Positions 49,727 to 58,315 are shown, counted from the first letter of the stretch. The stretch: 64,000 nucleotides of DNA from JAFAZJ01 sp050183765 (GCA_050183765.1 JBFXAZ010000012.1:13070-77069), one strand, 5' to 3'. Notes: generated by a model from the sequence alone, not told the origin. A program made the numbers and translations.

Positions 49727-51136
49727 ATGACCCGGCCGCGCATCGCCCTGGTCGGCCGGCCCAATGTCGGCAAGTCGACCCTGTTCAACCGCCTCGCCGG
49801 CCGGCGCATGGCGATCGTTGCCGACGAGCCGGGCACGACGCGCGACCGGCGCGAGGCCGTCGCCACGATCGGCCGGCGCGAGGTCGTCGTCACCGACACC
49901 GCGGGCTGGGAGGAGGCGGTGGGCGACAGGCTCGAGGCCGGCATGCGCAAGCAGAGCGAGCGCGCCGTATCAGAAGCCGACGCGGTGCTGTTCGTGATCG
50001 ACGCGCGCGCCGGCCTGACGCCGCTGGACCGCGCCTTCGGTGCCTGGCTGCGCCGCCACGCGCGCAAGACCATCGTCGTCGCCAACAAGGCCGAGAGCGC
50101 CGCCGCCGATCCCGGCATCGCCGAGGCGCATGCGCTGGGCCTGGGCGATCCGCTGCCGGTTTCGGCCGAGCACGGCATCGGCATCGGCGACATCGCCCAC
50201 GCGCTCGACCGCGTGCTCGGCCCGCTACCCGAACAGGAGGCCGACGACGACGCGCCGTTCGAGGACGAGGAGTCGGAGTCCGACGAGGATGCCGACAGCG
50301 GCCCCGATCCGTCGCGCCCGATCCAGCTCGCCATCGTCGGCCGGCCCAATGTCGGCAAATCGACCCTGCTGAACCGCCTGCTGGGCGACGAGCGCGTGCT
50401 GACCGGGCCGGAGGCGGGCACGACGCGCGACGCCATCGCGGTCGAATGGATGCACGAGGGCAAGCCGATCCGCCTGATCGACACCGCCGGCCTGCGAAGG
50501 CGCGCCAATGTCAGCGAGCGGCTCGAGGCGCTGTCGGCCAGGAGCACCGAGGAGGCGATCCGCTTCGCCGAGGTCGTCGTGCTGGTGCTCGACGCGCAGC
50601 AGATGATGGAGAAGCAGGACCTCACCATCGCGCGCCACGTCATCGAGGAGGGCCGCGGCCTGGTGCTGGCGGTCAACAAGACCGACCTGCTGGGCCGCAC
50701 CGAGAAGGAGCGGCAGGAGCAGTGGAAGAAGCTCACCGACCGCCTGCAGGCCTCGCTGGCGCAGGTCAAGGGCCTGCCCATCGTCGGCTTCTCGGCGCGC
50801 ACCGGCCGCGGCATCGATCGCCTGATGCCCGCCGTGGTGAAGCTGCACAAGGCGTGGAACAGCCGCGTGCCGACGCCGCAGTTCAACCGCTGGCTCGCCG
50901 AGGCGATCGAGCGCAACCCGCCGCCGCTGGTCGACGGACGGCGCATCAAGCTGCGCTACGGCTCGCAGGTGAAGGCGCGCCCGCCGACCTTCGCGCTGTT
51001 CGTGAGCAAGCCGGCGGATTTGCCGGAGTCGTACGAGCGGTATCTGGTGAACCGGCTGAGGGAGGATTTCGACCTGCCGGGCACGCCGATCAGGATCGTG
51101 ATGCGGAAACCGAAGAACCCGTACGCCAAGGGGTGA
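49727..51136 (+). CDS. der: Der (EngA), double-GTPase ribosome assembly factor
   Basis: Two G domains and a KH-like C-terminus. G1 motifs GRPNVGKSTLFNRL (residue 9) and GRPNVGKSTLLNRL (about 206), G3 in DTAGWEE and DTAGLRRR, G4 NKAE and NKTD are present. The inter-domain linker is very acidic (EEESESDEDADSG region). The KH domain (about 385-469) ends MRKPKNPYAKG. Der acts in 50S assembly and is essential. ATG 49727. Its 3' end is repeated twice more downstream (51769 and 53942). Confidence 0.97.
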   Translation: MTRPRIALVGRPNVGKSTLFNRLAGRRMAIVADEPGTTRDRREAVATIGRREVVVTDTAGWEEAVGDRLEAGMRKQSERAVSEADAVLFVIDARAGLTPLDRAFGAWLRRHARKTIVVANKAESAAADPGIAEAHALGLGDPLPVSAEHGIGIGDIAHALDRVLGPLPEQEADDDAPFEDEESESDEDADSGPDPSRPIQLAIVGRPNVGKSTLLNRLLGDERVLTGPEAGTTRDAIAVEWMHEGKPIRLIDTAGLRRRANVSERLEALSARSTEEAIRFAEVVVLVLDAQQMMEKQDLTIARHVIEEGRGLVLAVNKTDLLGRTEKERQEQWKKLTDRLQASLAQVKGLPIVGFSARTGRGIDRLMPAVVKLHKAWNSRVPTPQFNRWLAEAIERNPPPLVDGRRIKLRYGSQVKARPPTFALFVSKPADLPESYERYLVNRLREDFDLPGTPIRIVMRKPKNPYAKG

Positions 51137-51192
51137 CGCCGAAGCATCAAGTTTTCGCGCGCTGGAGCGACGAGCGGCAAATCAATCGCAAT

Positions 51193-51260
51193 TGTCATCC
51201 CGAGCGTAGCGAGGGATCCAGGGAAGTCCGTATTGATTCCTCGCTGCGCTCGGAATGACA
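51193..51260. repeat. Inverted-repeat element, type C
   Basis: TGTCATCCCGAGCGTAGCGA at 51194-51213 is mirrored by TCGCTGCGCTCGGAATGACA at 51241-51260, giving a 68-base hairpin-forming element soon after der. The sequence is of the common dispersed hairpin kind in proteobacteria. It is unlike types A and B. It may also terminate der transcription. Confidence 0.75.
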
Positions 51261-51287
51261 GGTGGCTTCGAGTTTGCGCTCGCTACT

Positions 51288-51752
51288 CTAAATCCCTGAC
51301 GGCTTCCTGGCTTTGCGCTTCTGCCCGATGAAGCTCCAGCCAGCTTTGACAACGAAGAACGCGAGCACCGCCGCGACGGCAAGACACGCCGCATAGCCGA
51401 CGAAGCCGACAACGAGGTAGGCGAATTCGCGCTCAGAGAATCCGAGTCCTTCGGTGGGGCTATCGCCCACCCGAATGGACCGGGAAGCGAAGTGACAGAC
51501 GGAAGGGGTACTGCGCCGACCTCTCGTGCCCTGGCCAAGAACATAGCGATTCAAAGGCTCCGGTGGGCCGCCCAGGCGTTGAGCCAGACGTTGACAGGGC
51601 GGTTCCATCAACAGAACCCCAACCGGACCATCGAGCGCGCTTCCGAACGCAAAGTTCAATCCCGCCCATGACGGGACGAAGAGCAGGAACATCAATGCGA
51701 GCCGAACGACTCCCCAGACCGGCGATTCATTGTCTTCCTGCGGGTGGCTCAT
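51288..51752 (-). CDS. Membrane protein of unknown function, 154 aa
   Basis: Hydrophobic segments lie at VWGVVRLALMFLLFVPSWAG and FAYLVVGFVGYAACLAVAAV; the central part is hydrophilic with two cysteines, and the C-terminus is basic (FIGQKRKARKPSGI). Codon use is less GC-biased than der. No family recognised. It lies between der and a stray copy of the der 3' end, in a region of accessory genes. Confidence 0.55.
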   Translation of the reverse strand: MSHPQEDNESPVWGVVRLALMFLLFVPSWAGLNFAFGSALDGPVGVLLMEPPCQRLAQRLGGPPEPLNRYVLGQGTRGRRSTPSVCHFASRSIRVGDSPTEGLGFSEREFAYLVVGFVGYAACLAVAAVLAFFVVKAGWSFIGQKRKARKPSGI

Positions 51753-51768
51753 GGGATCGACCCTTCGT

Positions 51769-51815
51769 CAGGCATCGGCATGCGCAAGCCGAAGAATCCG
51801 CATGCGAAGGGGTGA
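51769..51815 (+). pseudogene. Stray copy of the der 3' end
   Basis: From 51780 the sequence reads MRKPKNPHAKG and stop, nearly identical to the Der C-terminus MRKPKNPYAKG, and homology extends about ten bases upstream with one inserted base. Nothing else of der is present here. It marks an old duplication, recombination or insertion event at the der 3' end. Confidence 0.8.
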
Positions 51816-51839
51816 CGGGACGGCCAGGAGAGGCAGTCC

Positions 51840-52148
51840 CTATCGCCGCTCGGTCAACACGTTGCCGATCACGGTGGGTGACCGGCTGGCGTGCAGACAG
51901 GCGACCACCAAGACGCGGTCGTCGACGACGCGAAAGTATAGACCGTATCGAAAGGGCTTCAGGTGTGCCCGCCGTATGTCGGCACGGACCGCTTGGTAGA
52001 TCAGGGGCGTGCGCCGCAGATGTGTCTCGGCGCGTGCGATAGCCCGCAGGAAGTCGATAGCGGCGGCGGGAGACCGCTCGCCCAGCCAGCGGAGTGCCTC
52101 GTCGATGTCGTTGGAAGCCGCCCGCCGGTAGACGACGGGAAATGTCAC
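51840..52148 (-). CDS. RelE/ParE-family toxin
   Basis: A 102-residue protein with the ParE/RelE-fold pattern: YRRAASNDIDEALRWLGERS, AETHLRRTPLIYQAVRADIR, HLKPFRYGLYFRVVDDRVLV and VVACLHASRSP. It is encoded directly after, and overlapping by four bases, a small antitoxin, the standard order for this type. ParE-like toxins poison gyrase and RelE-like ones cleave mRNA; which applies is undecided. Confidence 0.88.
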   Translation of the reverse strand: MTFPVVYRRAASNDIDEALRWLGERSPAAAIDFLRAIARAETHLRRTPLIYQAVRADIRRAHLKPFRYGLYFRVVDDRVLVVACLHASRSPTVIGNVLTERR

Positions 52149-52369
52149 AGCTTGATGCCGTGGCGCGCGGCGATCTCCTGCAAGGTGTAGGTCCGCTCGT
52201 CCGGCCGCTCGATCGAGTCCTTCAGGCGCTCATCGAGCAGCGCGGCCTGGGCTGCGTCGAGCGGCGGCAGGGCCTGCTCGGCCTCGATGCTGTCCCAGAT
52301 ATCGTCGATCAACGCCCGGCGTTCCTCAACGCTGAGCTTGCCGATCTCGCGCAGGAGAAATGCGTTCAT
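52145..52369 (-). CDS. Addiction-module antitoxin
   Basis: A 74-residue acidic protein MNAFLLREIGKLSVEERRAL then IDDIWDSIEAEQ and LDERLKDSIERPDERTYTLQ, typical of the TIGR02574/PF09720 addiction-module family. The start at 52369 (TGGAG upstream) is chosen over the longer open frame. It overlaps the toxin gene start (ATGA), so both are coupled. Confidence 0.85.
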   Translation of the reverse strand: MNAFLLREIGKLSVEERRALIDDIWDSIEAEQALPPLDAAQAALLDERLKDSIERPDERTYTLQEIAARHGIKL

Positions 52370-52464
52370 GGCTCCAGTATATGGCCCTTCCGCCTGCGGG
52401 GAAAAGTGGCGAGGAGCGCGAATATCTTGCTGCGGGCCTGCGGCGGCGCGCCCCGTCATCGACG

Positions 52465-53645
52465 CAGGGGAATCGCATATGAGTAGAAGGGAAGTATTGC
52501 GCAGAGGAAAGGAAAGGATTCTTTGGCTCTCTCCTGTCGGTAGGGAGAGCAGGGATGGAAGCGTTTCGGGAGTATTTCTCGTTGGTCCCCGACCCGCGGG
52601 CGGCGAATGCGCGACATCCGCTGGCGGAAGTGCTGTTCATCGCCCTGGCGGCGATGCTGTGCGGGGCGGAGAGCTGCGCCGACATGGCGCTGTTCGGCCG
52701 GTCCAAGGAAAGCGCGTTGCGCCAAGTGCTGCAGCTCAAGTACGGCATTCCGAGCCACGACACCTTCAGCCGTGTATTCCGCCTGCTCGACCCCCAGGCG
52801 TTCGAGGCCGTCTTCCGGCGCTTCACACTGGCGCTGGGTCGCCATCTTGGCGGCGTGGTGGCGATCGACGGCAAGGCGGTGCGCGGCGCCTACGCGCGCG
52901 GCAAGCGGACCGCGCCACTGCATCTGATCAACGTCTGGGCGGTCGACGCCCGCCTGGCCCTGGCACAGTACACCGCGCCGGGCCGTAACGAGGTTGCCGG
53001 CGCCCTGCGCGCCTTGCGCCTGCTGTCGCTCAAGGACTGCATCGTCACCGCCGACGCCCTGCATTGTCGCCGCGACATCGCCGCCGCCATCCTCGCCCAA
53101 CACGGCCACTACGTCCTGGCGCTCAAGGACAACCAGCCGACCCTGATCGCCGCCACCCAACGCCTCCTGGCACGGCGCGGCGCCGACCGCGCCGTGCAGC
53201 GACCCTCGCTCAGTCACGATCGGCGCGAGAGCCGCCGCGCCCTCGTCGTCGCCGACCCCGCGCTGGCCACGACACTGCGCTTCCCCGGTCTCGCCGCGGT
53301 CGCCCGCATCGACACCCGCCGTCAGCCCAAGGGCAAGCCCGCAGAATCCTTCACTCGCTACTACCTGCTTTCCACGCCACTCTCCGCACAGCGTCTGCTG
53401 CGTGTCGCGCGCGACCACTGGTCGATCGAGAACCAACTCCACTGGGTCCTCGACGTCGTTCTCAACGAGGACGCCGCCAGGAACCGCGCCGGACATGGCC
53501 CCGAGAACATCGCCATCGTCCGCAAGTTCGCCCTCAACGCCCTCAGATCCCATCCCGACAAGAGCTCTATCCGTGGCAAAATCAAACGCGCCGGATGGGA
53601 AGATGCCTTTCTCTTCAGCCTCTTCGCTCATATGCGATAACCCTG
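52465..53645 (+). mobile_element. Complete ISAs1-family insertion sequence
   Basis: The element has terminal inverted repeats: CAGGGGAATCGCATATGAG at 52465-52483 on the left and, read outward-in, CAGGGTTATCGCATATGAG at 53645-53627 on the right. A 10-base target duplication GTCATCGACG flanks it (52455-52464 and 53646-53655). Length is 1181 bases with one transposase gene. Both ends and the duplication are intact, so insertion is recent. The target lies within a der fragment. Confidence 0.93.
52555..53640 (+). CDS. ISAs1-family DDE transposase
   Basis: A 361-residue transposase. The N-terminal helical part has FSLVPDPRAANARHPLAEVL and KYGIPSHDTFSRVFRLLDP. The catalytic core has VVAIDGKAVRG (first Asp), IVTADALHCRRDIAAAI (second Asp), and DHWSIENQLHWVLDVVLNED (Glu). 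It is full length and intact, so it is probably active. The stop lies just inside the right inverted repeat. Confidence 0.95.
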   Translation: MEAFREYFSLVPDPRAANARHPLAEVLFIALAAMLCGAESCADMALFGRSKESALRQVLQLKYGIPSHDTFSRVFRLLDPQAFEAVFRRFTLALGRHLGGVVAIDGKAVRGAYARGKRTAPLHLINVWAVDARLALAQYTAPGRNEVAGALRALRLLSLKDCIVTADALHCRRDIAAAILAQHGHYVLALKDNQPTLIAATQRLLARRGADRAVQRPSLSHDRRESRRALVVADPALATTLRFPGLAAVARIDTRRQPKGKPAESFTRYYLLSTPLSAQRLLRVARDHWSIENQLHWVLDVVLNEDAARNRAGHGPENIAIVRKFALNALRSHPDKSSIRGKIKRAGWEDAFLFSLFAHMR

Positions 53646-54029
53646 GTCATCGACGGGGCCGTGGCCTCGTGCTGGCGGTCAACAAGACCGACCTGCTGGG
53701 CACCACCGACAAGGCGCGCCAGGAGCAGTGGCGCAAGCTCACCGACCGCCTGCAGGCCTCGCTGGCGCAGGTCAAGGGCATCCCCATCGTCGGCTTCTCG
53801 GCGCGCACCGGCCGCGGCGTCGAGAAGCTGATGCCGGCGGTGGCGAGGCTGCACGCGGCGTGGAACAAGCGCGTGCCGACGCCGCTGTTCAACCGCTGGC
53901 TCGCTGAGGCGATCGAGCGCAACCCGCCGCCGCTGGTCGATGAACAGGCTGCGCGAGGAATTCGATCTGCCGGGGACGCCGATCTAGATCGCGATGCGCA
54001 CACCGAAGAATCTATATGCGAAGGGGTGA
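53646..54029 (+). pseudogene. der fragment: second-GTPase and KH pieces, with internal deletion
   Basis: The part 53660-53942 encodes GRGLVLAVNKTDLLGTTDKA through NPPPLVDE, matching Der residues about 307-402. Then sequence matching residues 441-469 follows directly (NRLREEFDLPGTPI, stop TAG, IAMRTPKNLYAKG, stop), so about 38 residues are deleted and an internal stop exists. Homology extends left of the ISAs1 element for about 20 bases (52440-52464), so the IS entered an already decayed der copy. No start or G1 motif remains. Confidence 0.9.
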
Positions 54030-54187
54030 GAACGCACAGAGGATTCTCGTGATCCGCGAAGTCGTGATCTTGAAGCCTTGGGACTATGGACACAATTCTA
54101 CCTCCGAACCTCAGTGTCGTGAGTCGTGTTGGCCGCCGACGAGTAGCAAAGTCGGAGCGGCGATTGGTTCAGAGGATCAACGACATG

Positions 54188-54533
54188 AACGCCAAGCATC
54201 GTGCCTGGGTTTTCGCGGCTGTGGTTGTGTTACTTCTTTTCGGTTGTTCGAGGAAATCCAACCTATGAACTCGGTTTGCGGTCCCGGCGGCCATGGTGGT
54301 GGAAGTTCGACCGTGACCACTTGACGATTGCCGCGGAGTCCATTGATGGCACCGTTTGGCTGTTGCGCATCAGGACACCCGCTTCCGCCGGTATCGGTGG
54401 ACGAAGCTCGCAGGACCTTCGCTTTGTAACGCCTGACGCAGGCAACTTCGCTTGTGTCAGGTGGCGCACTGACGTTCACTCGCCTGATCAATCAGGCCGG
54501 CATCACAATCCAAGTTCGTGGGGACGGAAGGTC
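54188..54533 (+). pseudogene. Decayed lipoprotein-like gene, frameshifted
   Basis: ATG 54188 opens MNAKHRAWVFAAVVVLLLFG then CSRKSNL and a stop at 54266; the hydrophobic run before Cys is lipoprotein-like. A different frame then stays open to about 54533 (YELGLRSRRPWWWKFDRDHL, AAESIDGTVWLLRIRTP). The switch suggests a frameshifted old gene, but the two parts may be unrelated. Base composition is lower in GC than the surroundings. No family recognised. The stretch 54030-54187 has nothing I can identify. Confidence 0.35.
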
Positions 54534-54609
54534 GCGATGAGTCAGGATCTCTTGGACGAAGCACGTCGGCTGTTGTTCCCAGAACCCTGCCAAGGGTTGA
54601 CCGGCCAAG

Positions 54610-54860
54610 ATGCTTGACACGCTGCAGGGCGGCAACGGCGCCGACCTCTTCGCCTACGCGCTGGGCGACGGCGACGACGTCATCACCGACTTCAACTACG
54701 CCGCCGGCGACCGCGTAGACCTCACCGACATCAGCTACATCGGCAACGGCGCCACCGCTTCCATCGCCCTTCTATCGGCCGATGGCGGCGCCACGACCTA
54801 CACGATCTCTGCCAGCAATGGCTATAACTGGACCGGCAATGAGTTTATCCAGGTGTTCGT
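54610..54860 (+). pseudogene. RTX/serralysin-type C-terminal fragment
   Basis: The frame reads LDTLQGGNGADLFAYALGDG, DDVITDFNYAAGDRVDLTDI, then GATTYTISASNGYNWTGNEF. The pattern GGxGxDxF...GxDxITDFxxxxGDxxDL marks the last calcium-binding nonapeptide unit and serralysin-type C-terminal region. Upstream repeats are absent and the tail runs into unrelated sequence before 54930, so it is a fragment broken at both ends. Confidence 0.75.
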
Positions 54861-54929
54861 TGCAGCTCGTCCAATCGGAAGGGAGCACGTCATACCGACT
54901 GCGTCAGCATACGCTCGTATTGCCCTCTC

Positions 54930-56468
54930 GTGAGAGCCGTACGCCGCACTAGGGCCGGCGTGGCCCGGCTCATCGGCGGCATTTTGCTCGCGCTGTTCAT
55001 GGCGCTGCCGTTGGTGGCGTTGAGTCAGGATCGCGAGCGGCGTCAGCGGCATTGCGACGGCGGGGCACCCATCGATATCCCCGGTCGCATTGCCGCCTGC
55101 ACGTCGGTCATCGATTCCACTGATTCGACCCCTCGCGAGCGTGCGACGGCTCTCTTGCAGCGTGCTCTGGCGCATGCCGCTGGCGGCCGGAACGATCTGG
55201 CGCTCATCGATCTTGACCGCGCGTTCCAGCAGTCTCCCGAGGATGGCCGCATCCCTCTGGCGCGGGCAGAGCTGCAGCTCAGTCGCGGTCAGTACGACTC
55301 GGCTGTGCGCGATTTCAGCGAGGCGATTCGCTTGGGCCAGACCGACGCGCGGAGCTTTCATGGCCGTGCCCAGGCGCACCAGCGCCTGAGCGTCGGCGGG
55401 GCGTCCGATCAGTCGATCCGTGACTACAGTGCGGCGGTGGAGCGCGAACCCGACAACGTGGTCATGCAGGTCGACCTTGGCGATGCCTGGGTCTATCGCG
55501 TGCTGTCTTATCTGTATGTCCAGGACTTCGATCCTGAGATTGACACCGCTTGGCGGCAGCGCGACATGCGCATCTATCGGTCGGTACGCGATCATGAGCA
55601 CGCGATCGGTCTCAATCGGCCGGACTTCGACGCTTACCAGAGGGCGCCGGTGCTACGTCGCGAGCCCCATAGGCGAGCCATGGCGGCTTATGACACGGCG
55701 CTCCGCGTCGATCCTGCGAGTGTACGAGCGTTGATCGGCCGCGGTACCGCCTTGCTGCTCAACGGCGAGCCGCACCCGGCCATCGATGCGTTCACGGCGG
55801 CTCTGCGTCTTGAACCGGCCAATCAGCGGGCACTGACGAATCGTGGCACGGCGTGGCGCGACATCGGCGAGCCCGACCGCGCGATCGCGGATTACGACGC
55901 GGTGCTACGTCTCGGCCCAGGCGGAATCGCTGCGGTTTGGACGTCGCGTGGCAATGCCCTCATCGACAGATCGGCGTTTGTGCAGGCTGTCGAGTCATTT
56001 GACCAGGCGATCCGTGCCAATCCAGACTACGCGCCGGCATTCGACAATCGTGGCGTGGCGTATCTGCGAATGCATCAGTACGAGCGCGCGATCCGCGATT
56101 TCACCGAGGCGATCCGGCTGAGGCCATGGAATCCGTCGGCCTTTCGCCATCGCTGCCTTGCCTTGGCCGTGGCACGGCTGAAAGGCGCCGGCCTGGACTG
56201 TGCCCGGTCCGAGGATATGCGTGGGAATCATCCTGCCACGCATGAGGTGAGAGCGTTGCTCCATCTCTTGTCAGGCCACGTCAGCTCTGCCATCGATCAG
56301 TTCGATGCCGCTCTCAAGCGACAGCCGACACGAGCGGTGGCGCTGTATGGCCGAGGAGTAGCGCAGCGGCGCAACGGCAATGTTCGCGCAGCCACCGCTG
56401 ATATCGAGAGTGCCGTCGGCATCCGGCCCGATATCAAGGCGCAGATGGCGAAGCTCGGCGTGAAGTAG
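54930..56468 (+). CDS. Tetratricopeptide-repeat protein, exported or anchored
   Basis: The N-terminus has a hydrophobic segment (LIGGILLALFMALPLVALS) that is a signal peptide or anchor. At least nine TPR units follow, such as SRGQYDSAVRDFSEAIRLGQ, NGEPHPAIDAFTAALRLEPA, MHQYERAIRDFTEAIRLRPW and SGHVSSAIDQFDAALKRQPT. Translation starts at GTG 54930. A protein-binding scaffold role is general to TPRs; the partner is unknown. Codon use is somewhat less GC-rich than the core genes, consistent with an accessory origin. Confidence 0.8.
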   Translation: MRAVRRTRAGVARLIGGILLALFMALPLVALSQDRERRQRHCDGGAPIDIPGRIAACTSVIDSTDSTPRERATALLQRALAHAAGGRNDLALIDLDRAFQQSPEDGRIPLARAELQLSRGQYDSAVRDFSEAIRLGQTDARSFHGRAQAHQRLSVGGASDQSIRDYSAAVEREPDNVVMQVDLGDAWVYRVLSYLYVQDFDPEIDTAWRQRDMRIYRSVRDHEHAIGLNRPDFDAYQRAPVLRREPHRRAMAAYDTALRVDPASVRALIGRGTALLLNGEPHPAIDAFTAALRLEPANQRALTNRGTAWRDIGEPDRAIADYDAVLRLGPGGIAAVWTSRGNALIDRSAFVQAVESFDQAIRANPDYAPAFDNRGVAYLRMHQYERAIRDFTEAIRLRPWNPSAFRHRCLALAVARLKGAGLDCARSEDMRGNHPATHEVRALLHLLSGHVSSAIDQFDAALKRQPTRAVALYGRGVAQRRNGNVRAATADIESAVGIRPDIKAQMAKLGVK

Positions 56469-56680
56469 GGAACCCGACCAATGCGGCGCTCGATCGGCCT
56501 TGTACGGCCCTCGCGTGAGGCGACCTCCCAACCACCCGCTTGACCCAACCAGCTTCCGCGGCCTCGCCCCCGTCTCCTCGCCCTTCTCGAAGATGGGCGT
56601 GCCCGAAAGGTCGTCTATCCGCAGGCAGGCCGAGGATCATCTTCGGCGAATGCAAATGCGGCCCTCGAAGTCGATGACGC

Positions 56681-57217
56681 ATGACCGCGCGCACCAAAGG
56701 CCGTGTCCGTCACATCGCGCTGAGCGTCGAGGACCCGTGGGAGTCCGCGGAGTTCTACAAGCAGGCCTTGGGCCTGGAGGAGGTCACCGAACTCGACGGG
56801 CCGCTGGCCGAGGGTGTGTACCTGACCGACGGCGTGGTCAACCTGGCGCTGCTGAAGTTCAAGAGCGACGAGGCCGCGCAGGGCACCGGCAAGGATTTCG
56901 TCGGCATCCATCATTTCGGCTTCTGGGTCGACGACGTGGTGGAGCAGGGCAGGATGGCGCGCGACACCGGCGCGACCTGGATCATGGGCGACGTCAACAA
57001 CCCGCACGGTTACGAGATCAAGCACATCGACCTCGACGGCATCATCTTCGACATCGCCGCGCATGGCTGGGCCGGCTCGCAGAAGAACCCGGGCGCGGAC
57101 GACAACGTCGAGCATCGCGTCCCGCCGCGGCGGCTGGCCAGGTTCGACGAGCGCCGCGCACGCGCCCAGGCGAAGGTGGCGGCGAAGCGGGCGAAGGAGT
57201 CCGTGCCCGCCGAGTGA
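56681..57217 (+). CDS. VOC-superfamily (glyoxalase/dioxygenase fold) protein
   Basis: The 178-residue protein has the paired beta-alpha-beta modules: VRHIALSVEDPWESAEFYKQ with the first metal histidine, then IHHFGFWVDDVVEQGRMARD, and GYEIKHIDLDGIIFDIAAHG. A single metal-binding vicinal-oxygen-chelate domain is expected; the reaction is unknown. The C-terminus is a charged helix (RRLARFDERRARAQAKVAAK). It stands alone and converges on the remnant at 57276. Confidence 0.88.
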   Translation: MTARTKGRVRHIALSVEDPWESAEFYKQALGLEEVTELDGPLAEGVYLTDGVVNLALLKFKSDEAAQGTGKDFVGIHHFGFWVDDVVEQGRMARDTGATWIMGDVNNPHGYEIKHIDLDGIIFDIAAHGWAGSQKNPGADDNVEHRVPPRRLARFDERRARAQAKVAAKRAKESVPAE

Positions 57218-57275
57218 CGGCCAGAGGAGGTCGGCGCCGCGATGGCAGTGTGCGAGCGGGCTGGAGCGTCAGCCG

Positions 57276-57395
57276 CTATGCCTGCGGGTCTGGCGGTGGT
57301 GGTGCATGCGCCGCGGCGGCTGCCATCGTTTGGCTGACGGCGAGCCTAGCCATGACGGCAACATGCTCGCGTTCAGGATAGGCCAGCTTCGCCGC
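57276..57395 (-). pseudogene. Remnant 3' end of a second DUF692-partner gene
   Basis: Read on minus, the segment gives KLAYPEREHVAVMARLAVSQ then TMAAAAAHAPPPPDPQA and stop. The intact partner gene at 58316 ends LAHLQREHHVIMAKLAVTET, MAVPAPNAPTSPHAQE. The match runs to the stop codon, with about three quarters of bases identical over 57313-57390. Upstream homology stops abruptly near 57395. A duplicate of the partner gene therefore once existed here. Confidence 0.75.
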
Positions 57396-57446
57396 CCTTT
57401 GACTTGCCTGTGACTCAGTTTCGAGTCGGACTCTCGGCGCCGGAAC

Positions 57447-58094
57447 TCACTTGACGACGGCTACATAGTCGTCTGAGAAAAAGCCCTTCTTCTTGATGAT
57501 GATTTCCTTTCGGAATTCGCTCGCGCGGCCGTGCGTCATCGTCACCGTCTTTCCGTGACCAATATCGACATGACTGATTGCCAGTCGATGCCTGCCCTCG
57601 GCATTCAGGGTCTTGGGGTTTCGGTAGTCTTCGTACCCTGTCGTGACGCTGCTGTTGTAGCCGAAGAAGCGCGCCTTGGTGTAGCCCTTCTTGGTGAGTT
57701 CGGCGGCGCATTTACACGCAAAGGAGGTGTCTATCGTGCCATGGTTCATGGCGCTCTGGCAGTTATAGAATTTGATGCTTCCGGCAAATTTCTTCTGAAG
57801 GCCACCGGCTATCAGAAAGCCGACCAGCATTTGTGCGTCTGTCTGCCTGGTGGCGTTGTGGGCATTCTCAACGTGAAGGTACCCGTCGCCGCCGTGCCCT
57901 GCGACATAGATCTGCGTGTCGGAGGTATCGTCGGTGAAGGCGAAGGGAGCCTTCGTGGGGGTCAGATCGTCGACCCAGACATAACCGTATTTCGTTCCGT
58001 CCCAGGTTACGCCGCCGCCTCCCGCTGTCTCATCCCAATCCCCAGCGGCGTTCTTGGTGAACGGGATGAAGACGATGCGCCGCTTGACTGGCAT
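57447..58094 (-). CDS. Putative clan CD cysteine-peptidase-like protein
   Basis: A 215-residue protein with no signal peptide. Two motifs recall clan CD (caspase/C80/C14-like) peptidases: TQIYVAGHGGDGYLHV, a strand ending His-Gly, and SIKFYNCQSAMNHG, a hydrophobic strand ending in Cys. The first basic block MPVKRRIVFIPF and a C-terminal KEIIIKKKGFFSDDYVAVVK complete it. I do not recognise an exact family. GAGAGG is seven bases before ATG 58094; GTG 58130 is an alternative. It lies between an intact and a remnant copy of the DUF692-partner gene. Confidence 0.6.
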   Translation of the reverse strand: MPVKRRIVFIPFTKNAAGDWDETAGGGGVTWDGTKYGYVWVDDLTPTKAPFAFTDDTSDTQIYVAGHGGDGYLHVENAHNATRQTDAQMLVGFLIAGGLQKKFAGSIKFYNCQSAMNHGTIDTSFACKCAAELTKKGYTKARFFGYNSSVTTGYEDYRNPKTLNAEGRHRLAISHVDIGHGKTVTMTHGRASEFRKEIIIKKKGFFSDDYVAVVK

Positions 58095-58315
58095 GGTGCT
58101 GCCTCTCTGGTCTCGATATTTCACGGTCACGGAGGCCTGTCGAGGCGGCCGTCAGGGGGCGACTGTATTGGTGCTTCAAGGTGCTTTCCAGAGTAGATGC
58201 GGCAGGTAAAGCGGATGACGGTTGACCGGACTCCATCGCATGACGCCACGGCTCCGTGTCGGTGTGGAAAGCCGGTCCGCAAGTGCGCACCGCAGCCGAG
58301 CGTGAGATTGCGCGA

